DNA from: Bolinopsis microptera
Taxonomy: Eukaryota > Ctenophora > Tentaculata > Lobata > Bolinopsidae
Reading direction: 5' to 3'
DNA: 64,000 nucleotides
NCBI RefSeq assembly: GCF_026151205.1
Contig: NC_087080.1
Span: forward strand, 11,085,837-11,149,836
Of the stretch, positions 21,901-33,518 are shown one piece after another. Under the pieces are notes generated by a model. That model searched no databases and was not told where the DNA came from. It saw only the letters and a program-made list of their open reading frames with translations. The first letter of the stretch is position 1. The number at the start of each line of letters is the position of its first letter. Both the position numbers and the translations under genes were made by a program.

Positions 21901-22019
21901 CTTAGACATCATACTATTGTGTCCAATTAGCGGTTAGGTCTCTAAACTGTCTGTCTGTATTATTTATTTATTTATTATGCGATACACAGTGTTTTATTTA
22001 TATTTAAACAACATTATAC

Positions 22020-22480
22020 AGTAAGGCGAGTCACGCGGCCGTTTCCCTACGTCAGCTGACCTCTGGCTCTATATAAATCAACATTACACATCAAGTTATA
22101 AGCAATCCACGTGATCAACTTTAACCAATCAGAAGACATACAGCCGCGTGATATGACGCTGAAAACCAATCAAATGGTCATATTTTGCCGGACTGCTGCA
22201 TAATCACAATTACGAGTGTACTTATGACATTCAAAGTTATCGCGAAAGTCACGTGATTGTTTCCTACATCAGCTGACCTCTGACTCTAGATAAACCGACA
22301 TTACACAGCAAGGCGAGTCACGCGACCGTTTCCCTACGTCAGCTGACCTCTGGCTCTATATAAATCAACATTACACATCAAGTTATAAGCAATCCACGTG
22401 ATCAACTTTAACCAATCAGAAGACATACAGCCGCGTGATATGACGCTGAAAACCAATCAAATGGTCATATTTTGACTCAT
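22020..22480 (+). repeat. Direct repeat of ~170 bp, two copies
   Basis: GGCGAGTCACGCGGCCGTTT ... CAAATGGTCATATTTTG at about 22023-22195 recurs at about 22312-22477 with few changes. The spacer repeats part of the unit again (GTTTCCTACATCAGCTGACC). No coding sequence. Confidence 0.75.
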
Positions 22481-23618
22481 GTGACAACTGTGCAGAATAA
22501 ATAGGATATCGATATTGTACAGCACCCAGATCACTACTGTTACCTACTATTACAATTGTGTAATTATCATACTATTAAGAAATTTTAATGAACTTGCTGC
22601 ATGCCTATCATAATTATGACTTTAATTTGGTTGAAAATTGAACTTAGCTAAAAATTAATCGAAAATATAGGTCGGGCATGAAAACTGTTAGTTAGACACT
22701 AGGAGGGGGATATTTAAAACATATAAGTGATACGAAAGAGTTAGACACTATTTTATTGTGTAATTCCACATGATAATGACAAAAGTATAAAAATAAGAAT
22801 ATAAATTTAAATTTTCCGGCAAGATCCGGCAAAATCCGGCAAGATCCGGCTGCCTTATATTTCACTCTGTAACCACCGGTTCCGGTCCGGCAAAATCCGG
22901 CAAGATCCGGTCCGGCAGCCAAAACCCCAATCCGGTCGGTTCCTACTCCTTACCCTTAGGTCTCTAGCTTTGTTATCAAAACACGTGATTCCATCACGTG
23001 ATGTTATCTCATTGTAAACAGGGTTTATTTTGTTTGATTACGTGTAATATGGTAAAATATTAACACAAGTTAACTTATAATATTATGTGTATGAGTACAG
23101 AATCGAAGTGGAACATCGAGTTCCGTTCTGGCGAGCTGGGGGGAACCTTCGAGATCGTCTGGAAGGGCTGATCTAAAAGCAAGCTCTGCTTAGTATTTAT
23201 AGCTAATCTAACTTAAACTAGCCTAACGAGCTAGTTAACGAATATATGACATGTAACTTTTCTCTGCAAGTACACTATCTTTCGCCGCGATTTTAGCCAC
23301 AATTTCGCCTAGTTAAATTTAAACCGTGCTCGTACTATCATCCTGCATTATAAGGAGTAAGAAACTTTAACTTTCAGTGATAACCTTACGTCCTTAGAAC
23401 CAATTGTAACGGCTACCTTGAGTAGTTTACACTCTACATTGTACATTGGCATATGTTTATTGGTTTTTATAAAACAAGGTACGATGAATGTTGCTTTGTT
23501 TAAAGTGGGCAATAGAGACGAGTTGACGTCTCCTAATCCTAAACTTTCGATTAGGTTCTTCAGTTGAGTTAGTGTTTCTGATGAGGTGGGGCAATAAACA
23601 TACAATATAATTTATTTA

Positions 23619-24509
23619 CCTTATCGGACCTTATTTGGACGGACATTACTTGAACGCTGGAGGCCCTAGCGTTCATCTTAATGTCCGTTCAAATAAAGTC
23701 CGTTCAATTAATGTCCGTCCAAGTTAAAGTCCGTTGAAATTTTTTCAAAAATTTTTCCATTTCGAACTTTTTGTCCAGAATATGACAACTATGACAACTT
23801 TATTGTGCCGTAAGTTAACGACGGAATGGTTCTCCTTGGTCTGCCGGAGGCACAGAAAACTCTACTAGTATATGATGCTTTTAAGGGTCACTTGGCGGAA
23901 AAAGTCAACGAAATTATGGCACTCAACAACATAGTTCATGAGCTAGTCCCCGCCAACATGACAAACTTGTTCCAGCCTATAGATATTACGGTAAATCGTG
24001 TTGCCAAGGACATTGTCCGACGTTGTTATAGTTCATATTACTGAGGGGAGGTAATGAAACAGTGCTAGGAAAGCTCCACATGATGTTAAAGTTAACCTAA
24101 AGTTGTCTAAGATAAAACCACTTCACGCCGAATGGCTTGTAAAAGTTAACACTGAAATGCAGGACCGGGGTAGTTTGATAAAAAAGGTTTCCATAAAGCT
24201 AGAAATCACTGATGATTGTTTAAGCATGGACTGTTTCATGCACGAAAACTCATTTGATGAAGATGATATGTGATATTAGACACTGAACATGTACACATGT
24301 TTTAACATTTTTACTGTTTAATGACTGCTTTTCTTACTTACTGTATAAAAAATGGATTTAAAAATCATTTGCTGAAATTAAAAAAACGTCAAAAAATTGA
24401 AAAAAATTCGGATTTTTGATGGTTTTGAATGCCTTCGAGCGTTCATATTAATGTCCGTTCATAATTATGTCCGTTCATGTAATGTCCGTTCAAATAAGGT
24501 CCGATAAGG
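23619..24509 (+). mobile_element. pogo-like DNA transposon, 891 bp, internally deleted
   Basis: Inverted ends CCTTATCGGACCTTATTTG / complement, flanked by TA (23617-23618 and 24510-24511). Family D copy 2 has the empty site with a single TA, so both ends and the duplication are confirmed by comparison. Sub-terminal copies of AATGTCCGTTCAA in both orientations may be transposase-binding sites. Confidence 0.9.
23826..24273 (+). pseudogene. pogo/Tigger-type transposase, C-terminal part of the DDE domain
   Basis: LLVYDAFKGHL carries the second catalytic Asp of the DDE_1 family, and VPANMTNLFQPIDITVNRVAKD is its hallmark. A frameshift near 24045 follows. The later frame gives LSKIKPLHAEWLVK and an acidic C-terminus ending DEDDM before TGA at 24273. 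The N-terminal DNA-binding half is missing. Confidence 0.85.
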
Positions 24510-24530
24510 TAGTCTGTTTGATCATCATTA

Positions 24531-26435
24531 ACTTTAAGCTATTAAGGGCAGATGGACTCCGAAGGTTCAGAAAAGGTAAGCATATGATGACTCCACGTGA
24601 TTTTAATCACGTGTTGTAGTCACGTGTTGTAGTCATATGTCACGTGTAAAAAGAGTTGGTCCCAACTTTCTTCATCAACATAAAAAATTAGCTATGTCTC
24701 GGTCAGCCTTGCTGTGCTCTACCATGCTGAGGTTCCCATAAGACTAAATCACTGACCGTTAGCTAGCAGGGTTGTTGGTACATAAACATATATGTTTGAT
24801 GGTTTATACCAACATTTATGGTTAAGATAAAATTACCTAAGATGAAGTTAACTGGAACTGCTATTGTTTATTTAGGGGTCCTTGCAAGAACCAATTAACT
24901 TATCCTTATCTGTTTAATACTTTTGGAGTCAAGGGTCCGGGCTAAGTGTCCGGTCGAGCACCGGCGAGGTCAAAAGGAAATCGCAGCACGTGCGGAATCA
25001 CGATTTTTCCCATTCTCCGCGACAAATCGCGATTTTCTCAAATCCTCGCGACAAATCGCTATTTTTTCAGTTCTCCGTGACAAATTGCGCATTTTTCTTT
25101 AAATCTGAGGGCAAAATTTTCGCATTCTCCTTTCAATCCGAGGGTCAAATATCACGTTCTTTATGATTATATGGAACCAATTACATCCAGGCCACAGCCT
25201 TCAGAATGTAGGTACGGACTTGAGAAGACCGAACAAATATTTTCGGCTCATAATAATCAGGGTAGCAGTATGAAACATGAACAAAAGTAGTTTCTAGAAA
25301 AATTTTGAAACAGATTTCGGTCCCAGTCATTCTCGATGAACAAGGAAAGTGCCTCAATATATAAGTTACTCTCCTTGTCCATCCTGCATAAAATTTGTTC
25401 TATATAAACAATAAACATAACTCTTATAATAATTCTTACATAATAATTATAATAATTTTGTATTATCACTAGAAGCCTCACAGACTTACTATGTATACAC
25501 AAACCAACTAGCAAGTCATTATCTTACGAACCAGTTAATTCAGGAGTGTATGCTTTATACTCGGACGATGAGCCATCGGTCCCCACAAAAGATAATTTTC
25601 GGCTAATAATGAACAGGGTAGCCTGCATCGTGCATCGTGGAAAAAAGTGGTTTTCAGAAAAACTTAGAAAAAATTTTGACTTAGAAAATTTTCGGTCCGA
25701 GTTGTTCTTGATCTTGAGAAGTACCTACTACGTCTATAACGGGAGCTCCCGCTTCCGAGCTCGTGTTGCAAAGGGGAGGCCTGCCTTCCGAGATCACATT
25801 ACCGGGGGGGAAACCTCAAGTCCAGAATTGTGTATCGAGGGGTAGTTAGGTGCGGACTAAGAAAAAACCGAAAATATATTTTCGGCCACCTCCCTGGGCT
25901 AGCCCCCGGCTATAATCGCAACCTTGGCAGTATTAAATTAGAGGAAAACTGAACCTCATTACGAACAGTAGCTCTAGTATTTATCTTTATCACGTTTTAT
26001 TATTAATATTATGATCCAGTTTTGTACAGACAGCAAACTCCTGTCTTGCAAAAAAAATCCAGTGATATATGCTTGCATGCGAATCAGGGTACAGTTGTGC
26101 TTCTGATTGTGACGAAATATGAAGGTCATGTATTCAGGGTAGCTACGTAATTAGCTCATTACTGCAATCACGTGACTCAGCTCTAGACGCCAGACGGTGA
26201 TTAGTACTGTACTAGACAGTGCCTGCTTGCGAACAACCCTATTAAGCACCGCTGGTTGTAAGTCACGTGACACAATGATACTCAGACCTGCACGACAAAA
26301 AGGGAATTCGCACAAACGCGCTCAATCAGGGGTCTGGCATATGCCAATTAAATATCATTTCTGATAATTACTCGTCTAGTGTCGTGACTCGTGTCTACTC
26401 TTGTTACATTTTGTCTGCTACGTACTGCTTGTTTA
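24531..26435. other. Intergenic stretch with degenerate repeats, no gene seen
   Basis: Repeated CACGTG-containing words near 24590-24650; a ~30-bp degenerate tandem (GCGACAAATCGCGATTTT) near 25015-25095; and a duplicated segment with TTTTCGGCT.ATAAT..ACAGGGTAGC near 25245 and 25598. Open frames are short and unsupported. Confidence 0.4.
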
Positions 26436-26439
26436 AACA

Positions 26440-26777
26440 ATGTCTAGTAGTAAATCTAAAACATCGTCCGTCTGGTTGTTCCACTCAGAAGAAAATGGGA
26501 CCCCTTATGCAAGCTGCAAGAAGTGCTCAATGAAGATTAACCATAGAAAGGAAGGAAACAGGAAAACTTGTGGAAAGCTCATGAAGAGTATTACCCTTTA
26601 GCGGCCGCTGTGGCCAGGAAATATCTTTCTGCTCCTAAGGGATCTATCGCTAGCGAGAGAGAGTTCAAAATTGCTAAACGTGTCACACAGGGTAGATACA
26701 ATTTGAAACCAGGAAATGTACAGAAACTTCTATTTCTTAAGTATAATCTGAGAATGTTGAATTACAGCGTATAAATC
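26440..26777 (+). pseudogene. Internally deleted hAT transposase (BED finger joined to dimerisation domain)
   Basis: From ATG at 26440 the frame reads MSSSKSKTSSVWLFH...ASCKKCSMKI, a BED zinc finger. Within 100 nt it passes, in another frame, into LWKAHEEYYPLAAAVARKYL and SIASEREF, the C-terminal hAT dimerisation domain, ending at 26774. Some 400-500 residues including the catalytic core are gone. The junction AAAACTTGTGG suggests a microhomology deletion. Confidence 0.85.
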
Positions 26778-26984
26778 ATATGTTTCTATAATTTATACTA
26801 CTTAAAGAGTTCTATCGTAATTAAAAACTGCCGTATACTTCTATCATGATTATGCTGTACATTCTCATTTCTCAGATTATACTTTATTTTATGACGTGCT
26901 ATATTTTAATTTGTTTCAATGTAAATTTCTACTATACTAATACTATTACGATTGGGCGACAACTGTCCAGTATGAGTAATCGAC

Positions 26985-27445
26985 TGGGATTCCCGGTACC
27001 GGGATTGGCAATTTTGAGCTATCCCGGTCCCGGTCAAATACTGATTTATGATCCCGGTCCCGGTCCCGGTTAATTCAGGATTCTTGGTCCTGGTCCCGGT
27101 CCCGGTCCCGGTCAATCACTCAAATTTGCCGGAATTTTGACCAGGATCTTTTACATAATTTCATTCACTGTGAATTTCATCTTTAAACATCCTCTGAGCC
27201 AAATAAAACAATGTTTAAAATTGCTATAAATAAGTTTGAGTAATAAATTATGATCATGAATCAACCAGTAATCGTCCGGGATTCCCGGTACCGGGAATCC
27301 CGGTACCGAGATTGGCAATTTTGAGCTATCCCGGTCCCGGTCCCGGTCAAGTCACATTTTTCATCCCGGTCCCGGTCAAATGCTGATTTATGATCCCGGT
27401 CCCGGTTAATTCAGGATTCTTGGTCCCGGTCAGGCCTAAAATCAT
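26985..27445. repeat. CCCGGT-rich minisatellite block, duplicated
   Basis: Runs of CCCGGT units with fixed interludes (GATTGGCAATTTTGAGCTAT, TTAATTCAGGATTCTTGG) occur at 26985-27120 and 27275-27445. The repeated Gly-Thr and Pro-Gly frames here are composition artefacts. Confidence 0.8.
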
Positions 27446-27467
27446 GTCCCGGTTGATTACTGCATCT

Positions 27468-27530
27468 GTCCGACAGCGACATCTGTCCGACAGCCGAATT
27501 AGGGATTTCGGACAGATGTCGCTGTCGGAC
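27468..27530. repeat. Hairpin of 23 bp arms; arm recurs at 30119
   Basis: GTCCGACAGCGACATCTGTC (27468) is inverted at 27508-27530 with a 17-base loop. The arm appears again at 30119-30142, next to the start of family D copy 2. Confidence 0.8.
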
Positions 27531-28123
27531 ATGAGTCGTTTTTGGCGACATGATCTGTCCGAATTTCGGATCATATTGTAATTTCGGTTCACATTCGTAT
27601 TTCACAAGCTCACGGGTAATCTCTTGACGTTGCTCCCATTGTTCTAATGCTGATGTGACCCATTGAGATCTGATCCATCGATACGTGATTGACTATTTGA
27701 GGACAGGATCGTGCTAGCCGTACACAGGACACAGCCTACATGAGTAAGACAGCGGTATGGAGATTTATATAAAATTTATACAACATTTAAACTATTGTCC
27801 AATTTATCGACATGAAAATAAACTATGGTAGTAAACTATTTGTTCCTCACTCTGGAGTGGGTCCGAGCATAAAACTCGCGCCACTGACACCCGGGAACGG
27901 TAATGCACGGATACAGTTAACGCCGTGTAGCAAGAGCTTCAGAGGATCCTGCCCAGAACACTCTCCATTTTAACTAGAAACATGTTGATGTCACAGTTTC
28001 TAGCCTACTTCTGCTGTAAGAAAAGAAGAAATCACATACACCTAACTCCGTTCTTTACGGAAAGATTCCATCGGGGACAGATATTATAAAGACACGAAGA
28101 CTTCGTTTTGCAGGACATGTCTA

Positions 28124-29728
28124 CTACGTGGTTATTGAGTTATTGACTATTTAGCTTGTATAATGTACACGCGCCAAGTTAACCAAGATGATATTACCCT
28201 AGAGTGCACCATGTTCCATGTGTGCAGTACATTATTCTTCGTAAGACTGTGGAGTGTGCACGTGTTAATTTTTATGACACGTGCACACTCCACATTGAGA
28301 CGTGGTTACTGTCCGCTGTGTACAACTCAACCCTAGTGAGGTACGTTGAAGAACTCGTCATCTTAGGAGAATTAGGGCGCGTGACTTGAATCTGAAGCTT
28401 GAATCTGAAGCTTGAAGCTGAGGCTTGAAGCTGAAGCTTGAAGCTGAGGCTTAAATCCGAGGCTTGAGGTCTGAGGCTTGACTCTGAGTCTTAAATATGA
28501 AGCTAGCTTAATATAAGTGTGGCTCAGACACACATACTATTAAACTAAAAATTATGCTAGCATTAGTACTGGGTCTTAACTTTACAAACTGAGAAATAGA
28601 TTCGAAAAATATGTTAAATGTTGGCCATTTTACCATAATAAAAATTTGTTGATTATCGCGATAATTCTCGAAAATTGTCGCGATAATCGATGATGATTTT
28701 TGGGAAATTATCGTCGATAATATCGGTTGGCAACCCTAATCTTGATAGCTTTGAGCAACTAAAGTTCGTGGCTTTCAAGTGTCACCATACTATAACTACA
28801 TTAGTGAATTTTATAAATTCATAAGGTAAAACCTACAGGAGGACAAGACAATTAGGGTTAAGTTTGACTCAATTTCCCGAGCTTACCAGGTTCTACCATG
28901 TGTCAGGAGCCGTTGGGATGCTCAATGTTAATAGTCCACCCCGGGTTTGACCTGGTGACATTTGAATCCACCGTTGTAGTATTGGTTGTTATCTATCATA
29001 CGTTCAATAATCACTGTTCTAACAGTGACCTGTTACTCTGGTCGGCACCCCTGCTGCATATTCTGCATGAGATCAAATGTCTAGAAACTGAGAGGGTGCA
29101 CGTGAACGCTAACAGGGTCAGCACATGACCCATGAAGCAAATTCTTAGTTGCCTGTTTAAATTCCTTCCTCATTTATCGTTTTAGTTGAAAATTCCATTT
29201 TTAATCAATCTTCAGCCAGAACTTTAAACCAGGGGGAAGCAATCCATAATAGGCATCCGTACGGCATATTTCAACTTATGTTAAGGTTCGCTGAGACCTA
29301 TTGACGGGGCATGTTTTACATTTTCTTATTGTCCTACTGGTTTGTTGACCAGCCTCATAGAGCTAGCTCTGTGAGGCTGGTCACCATACCAACAATTTAT
29401 TACATATTTTTTACACGCTAGCCTAACCAGCTGATGGTCATATTGATATTTATAATGAACCTGGTTACTACATTAAAACCTCAATTTAACGTGGAATTTG
29501 GACGTGTCACAGTTCTAATTTGAGTGAGCCACCCTGTCAGGCTGTCAATAGCTGTCTAGGAGCTAGTCGGCTCGTTAATGTAAAAACCGCCGGATATGAC
29601 CAGTGCCGGGGTTTCTCATAATAATTATAGTTCCATACCTCTGTAGCTATTCCCACGATAGAAATCCTATTTTGATAGGCGCGTGTACATTATACAAGCT
29701 AAATAGTCAATAACTCAATAACCACGTA
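28124..29728. mobile_element. Long-TIR DNA element, 1.6 kb, Mutator-like by structure
   Basis: Perfect inverted arms of about 50 bp (TACGTGGTTATTGAGTTATT at 28124; complement ending 29728) sit inside a LINE reading frame. Flanking words ACATGTCTAC and ACATACCGTCTAC look like a diverged target duplication of about 9-10 bp. No transposase seen. Internal features: a 17-bp hairpin GTGGAGTGTGCACGTGT (28247-28291), a minisatellite, and the palindrome GACCAGCCTCATAGAGC.. near 29350. Confidence 0.7.
28385..28495 (+). repeat. ~12-bp minisatellite (CTTGAAGCTGAG-type)
   Basis: About nine diverged units of GCTTGAATCTGAA / GCTTGAAGCTGAG inside the long-TIR element. Confidence 0.85.
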
Positions 29729-30149
29729 ACATACCGTCTACAGGACCAACCTGCTCAACAACTTCTTTTTGGCAACCATCCTTTGGCCAGCGTTATCGAG
29801 GACGACCACATAAGACCTTCCCGGACGTTTTACTTGAAGACACTGGAATGGAACCTGACCAGCAGCGTTTGCTCATGTGTGATAGATATATATGGAGAGA
29901 AGCGTTGACACGAAACTCGTTCCAGATTTCATCTGGATCGATCTAGGCAGGCAGGCAGGCAGTAAACTATGGCTCAGATCATATCTCAAATCGGAAATGT
30001 TACGTATACAAATTAGCAAGTAAAACTAAAAGTTCAGATCATGTCTCTAATTGGAAATATGTCGTATTGAAATCAGATCACAATTTCGGACAGATGTCGT
30101 TTTTTTCTGGTACCCTGAGTCGGACAGATGTCGCTGTCGGACAGGAGTC

Positions 30150-31245
30150 GTGTTACCTACTATTACAATTGTGAAATTATCATACTATTAAGAAATTTTA
30201 ATGAACTTGCTGCATGCCTATCATAATTATGACTTTAATTTGGTTGAAAATTAAACTTAGCTAAAAATTAATCGAAAATATAGGTCGGGCATGAAAACTG
30301 TTAGTTAGACACTAGGAGGGTGATATTTAAAACATATAAGTGATACGAAAGAGTTAGACACTATTTTATTGTGTAATTCCACATGATAATGACAAAAGTA
30401 TAAAAATAAGAATATAAATTTAAATTTTCCGGCAAGATCCGGCAAAATCCGGCAAGATCCGGCTGCCTTATATTTCACTCTGTAACCATCGGTTCCGGTC
30501 CGGCAAAATCCGGCAAGATCCGGTCCGGCAGCCAAAACCCCCATCCGGTCGGTTCCTACTCCTTACCCTTAGGTCTCTAGCTTTGTTATCAAAACACGTG
30601 ATTCCATCACGTGATGTTATCTCATTGTAAACAGGGTTTATTTTGTTTGATTACGTGTAATATGGTAAAATATTAACACAAGTTAACTTATAATATTATG
30701 TGTATGAGTACAGATTCGAAGTGGAACATCGAGTTCCGTTCTGGCGAGCTGGGGGGAACCTTCGAGATCGTCTGGAAGGGCTGATCTAAAAGCAAGCTCT
30801 GCTTAGTATTTATAGCTAATCTAACTTAAACTAGCCTAACGAGCTAGTTAACGAATATATGACATGTAACTTTTCTCTGCAAGTACACTATCTTTCGCCG
30901 CGATTTTAGCCACAATTTCGCCTAGTTAAATTTAAACCGTGCTCGTACTATCATCCTGCATTATAAGGAGTAAGAAACTTTAACTTTCAGTGATAACCTT
31001 ACGTCCTTAGAACCAATTGTAACGGCTACCTTGAGTAGTTTACACTCTACATTGTACATTGGCATATGTTTATTGGTTTTTATAAAACAAGGTACGATGA
31101 ATGTTGCTTTGTTTAAAGTGGGCAATAGAGACGAGTTGACGTCTCCTAATCCTAAACTTTCGATTAGGTTCTTCAGTTGAGTTAGTGTTTCTGATGAGGT
31201 GGGGCAATAAACATACAATATAATTTATTTAGTCTGTTTGATCAT
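30150..31245. repeat. Repeat family D, copy 2 (empty site)
   Basis: Nearly identical to 22535-23616 plus 24510-24530, without the pogo insertion: ATTTATTTAGTCTGTTTGAT is continuous. The minus-strand 85-residue frame (30961-31218) is conserved with copy 1. Confidence 0.9.
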
Positions 31246-31272
31246 CATCATAGAATTGTTGTAAGGAGTACT

Positions 31273-31720
31273 CCGGCGGTGAAGGGATTAAACCGTGCTC
31301 GTTTCACGGCGGTGAAGGGATTAAACCGTGCTCGTTTCACGGTGGTGAAGGGATTAAACCGCGCTCGTTTCACGGTGGTGAAGGTATTAAACTGTGCTCG
31401 TTTCACGGCGGTGAAGGGATTAAACCGTGCTCGTTTCACTGTGGTGAAGGGATTAAACCGCGCTCGTTTCCCAGCGGTGAAGGGATTAAACCGTGCTCGT
31501 TTCACGGCGGTGAAGCTGGATTAAACCGTGCTCGTTTCACGGCGGTGAAGGGATTAAACCGCGCTCGTTTCCCGGCGGTGAAGGGATTAAACCGTGCTCG
31601 ATTCCCGGCGGTGAAGGGATTAAACCGTGCTCGTTTCACGGCGGTGAAGGGATTAAACCGTGCTCGTTTCACGGCGGTGAAGGGATTAAACCTTGCTCGT
31701 TTCCCAGCGGTGAAGGTATT
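31273..31720 (+). repeat. 33-bp satellite array, ~14 units
   Basis: Head-to-tail units with core GGATTAAACCGTGCTCGTTT followed by CACGGCGGTGAAG, with few substitutions and no spacers. Because 33 is a multiple of three, frames stay open on both strands (for example GLNRARFTAVK), but nothing supports translation. The core word TTAAACCGTGCTCGT also occurs once in family D (near 23320 and 30930), the likely seed. Confidence 0.95.
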
Positions 31721-31739
31721 AATGTTATGTAGGTGTAAG

Positions 31740-33045
31740 GAACCTCGAAATTCTCTCTAATTCCGATATTCCTTTTAAAAGATAGTTAAATGATTTAGAT
31801 TTATAGTTAACACATTTCCATTGAAGATAGTAATGAACAATTCCAGTCATTTTGAGCTTGAATAATTTTATGTTTAAGATAGGTATCGTTAAGTTTAGAA
31901 GATCATTAAAATAAGATGTGTATTTAAATTAGAGAAGAGATTACGTTTGATTAACAAAATGAAGCGTTTTGTGTTTAACTAATAGACAATTCGACACGGT
32001 TGATGACATTCCATGGAGGTGTACAATCAGAACACCACAGAAGATCACCTGATAGCAGACTGGCCTATCGCAGTTTCAGACGAAGATCTATGAATTGTGA
32101 GAATGGATGATTAGCAGAGCATAGCAGAGTTTAAACCGTGATGAGCAATAACGATCTTGATGAACAATTACTGATTTTGATGAACCAGACTGATAGACTC
32201 TGGGAAAGTCGGAGGGAGTTAAGAGGGAGAGAGATCGGAGATCCGATGTCTTTCTCGGGTCAGTGCAGTCTTATAAGTTTGTTTCAGAGCAGTGCTTATA
32301 ACAGAGTCCAGTATGCCGGTTCCATCCGGATGCTTTAATCTTTCCAGTCATAAGTATTCCAGTTGCTCTGAACCGACACATCGTGTAGTTTACCGGGCAA
32401 GTCTTCCATTCCATAATCTAAAGAACCGTGACTAAGTTTCCGGGTAGAAGTAAGCTAACGACGATAAGATTCCCGATCTCCCTCTCACTTGAAGGACCAT
32501 TATACGGATTGAAGCTGTTCTTGAGGTCAATAGACCCGAATCTTCCTACTCAGAACGTGCTGCCTTTGCCGATACCTGCTAGATTAATCGATTCTCCGTC
32601 GTCAACCGAGACCATTCGTGACAGTCAAACTGTTGACGGTGAGACTCAGTCAAAGACGCGTGATATTCTAGCCCTCCTACACTATTTCTTAGAGAGAGAC
32701 ATATCAAAAGGTGATTGCACCAACATAGACTTAGAGTTCCTTTAAATAGGTTATGAGAAGAATTTCTACCGTTTCAATTAATTAGTATAGTATCAAAAGG
32801 TTACTTCCATTGTTATATAACCATTTTTCAATTTAAGAAGGTTTTCTCTCATTAATTATACTACCATTAGTCGTTCTATATTTTGTTCTATATTGTCGTT
32901 TCAATTTGTGTTAACCCACCAAAATTGAAAGTCTGAATTATAATCACTAAATTAAATAAGAAGTAACATGAAACTCTGAATTCTAGCAAAACTATAATTT
33001 CCCTAAAACAAAAGTTTTAAGACGCTCAATCGTGGGTTCAGAACC
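31740..33045. repeat. Repeat family E, copy 1
   Basis: About 1.3 kb aligns in patches with 39561-41175 (for example GATGACATTCCATGGAGGTG, ACCCACCAAAATTGAAAGTC, AAGACGCTCAATCGTGGGTT). The two copies share a right end at GTGGGTTCAGAA. The 105-residue plus-strand frame at 32428-32745 is not kept in copy 2, except for a GGTGATTGCACCA..ATAGA patch. Likely a non-autonomous or degraded retroelement. Confidence 0.7.
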
Positions 33046-33518
33046 TTCCGAGACGGACTCTCTTGATATAACCGGGGCCTCCCATGTATAGTTCTAGCCA
33101 AGTCAAAAGGAGCTCTAAATAAATAATTTCTTGGAGGAAATAAAGTACTACATATCATGGACATGGGAGAGGTGATTATTACCCGGTGCTAGCAACTAAT
33201 ACCTGTCTAATTTGGTACCGTGGTTAATAACAGTAGGCATGAAGTATGTCGGAAGTTAAGTTGCTTCCCGGTAATGCCGTTAGCTGTAAATTCGATTTGT
33301 TACTACATGTGAATTAGATTTGTGATAAGCATTTGAAAGTTGCAAAAAAAGGTTTGATAAGAGAAATTGGCATAAAAAGATATTCATTTATTGGAATTTA
33401 TAAGTAACCAGTTTTGAAAACCGGTATTTGCATTAATAACCTGTTTGCTTGTAACTTGCTTTGACGCCTCACACACTGGAACTCCTCTTCCACCGAACAA
33501 GAAGGACTATATATATAC
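33046..33518. other. Spacer between family E and element A copy 3
   Basis: No gene. Shares scattered words with 38640-38800 (AGTTAAAAGGAGC, AAATAAATAATT), so it probably belongs to the same large repeat. Confidence 0.4.

Larger units (their letters stand above)
22535..24530. repeat. Repeat family D, copy 1, filled by a pogo-like element
   Basis: About 1.1 kb from TGTTACCTACTATTACAATT to AGTCTGTTTGATCATCAT is almost identical to 30150-31245. Copy 1 carries the 891-bp pogo element that copy 2 lacks. It contains a short tandem array of CCGGCAAGAT/CCGGCAAAAT units and, on the minus strand, an 85-residue open frame (23348-23605) that is unchanged in copy 2. That frame starts without ATG and matches nothing I know. 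Confidence 0.85.
28030..29950 (+). pseudogene. RTE-like LINE, C-terminal end, split by a long-TIR element
   Basis: 28040-28123 reads VLYGKIPSGTDIIKTRRLRF then AGHVY. After the insert, 29735-29925 resumes with GQRYRGRPHKTF, DTGMEP and RYIWREA. This is the usual C-terminal tail (RLRFAGH, RGRP.tf.d.L..DTG, WR.A) of RTE-type reverse transcriptases. A T-run indel near 29765 shifts the frame. The RT core is not in the window. Confidence 0.75.

Noticed and set aside
23348-23605. 85-residue minus-strand frame conserved in both family D copies as a host gene
   Set aside because: Conservation is explained by the recent duplication of the whole repeat; no ATG start and no recognisable domain.
26906-27592. 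Thr-Gly repeat frames
   Set aside because: Produced by the CCCGGT minisatellite; open on both strands by composition.
31248-31524. Open frames on both strands through the satellite
   Set aside because: A unit length divisible by three without stop codons keeps both strands open; no other coding evidence.
31273-31720. Regular 33-bp repeats reminiscent of a CRISPR array
   Set aside because: No unique spacers between units; it is a head-to-tail satellite in animal DNA.
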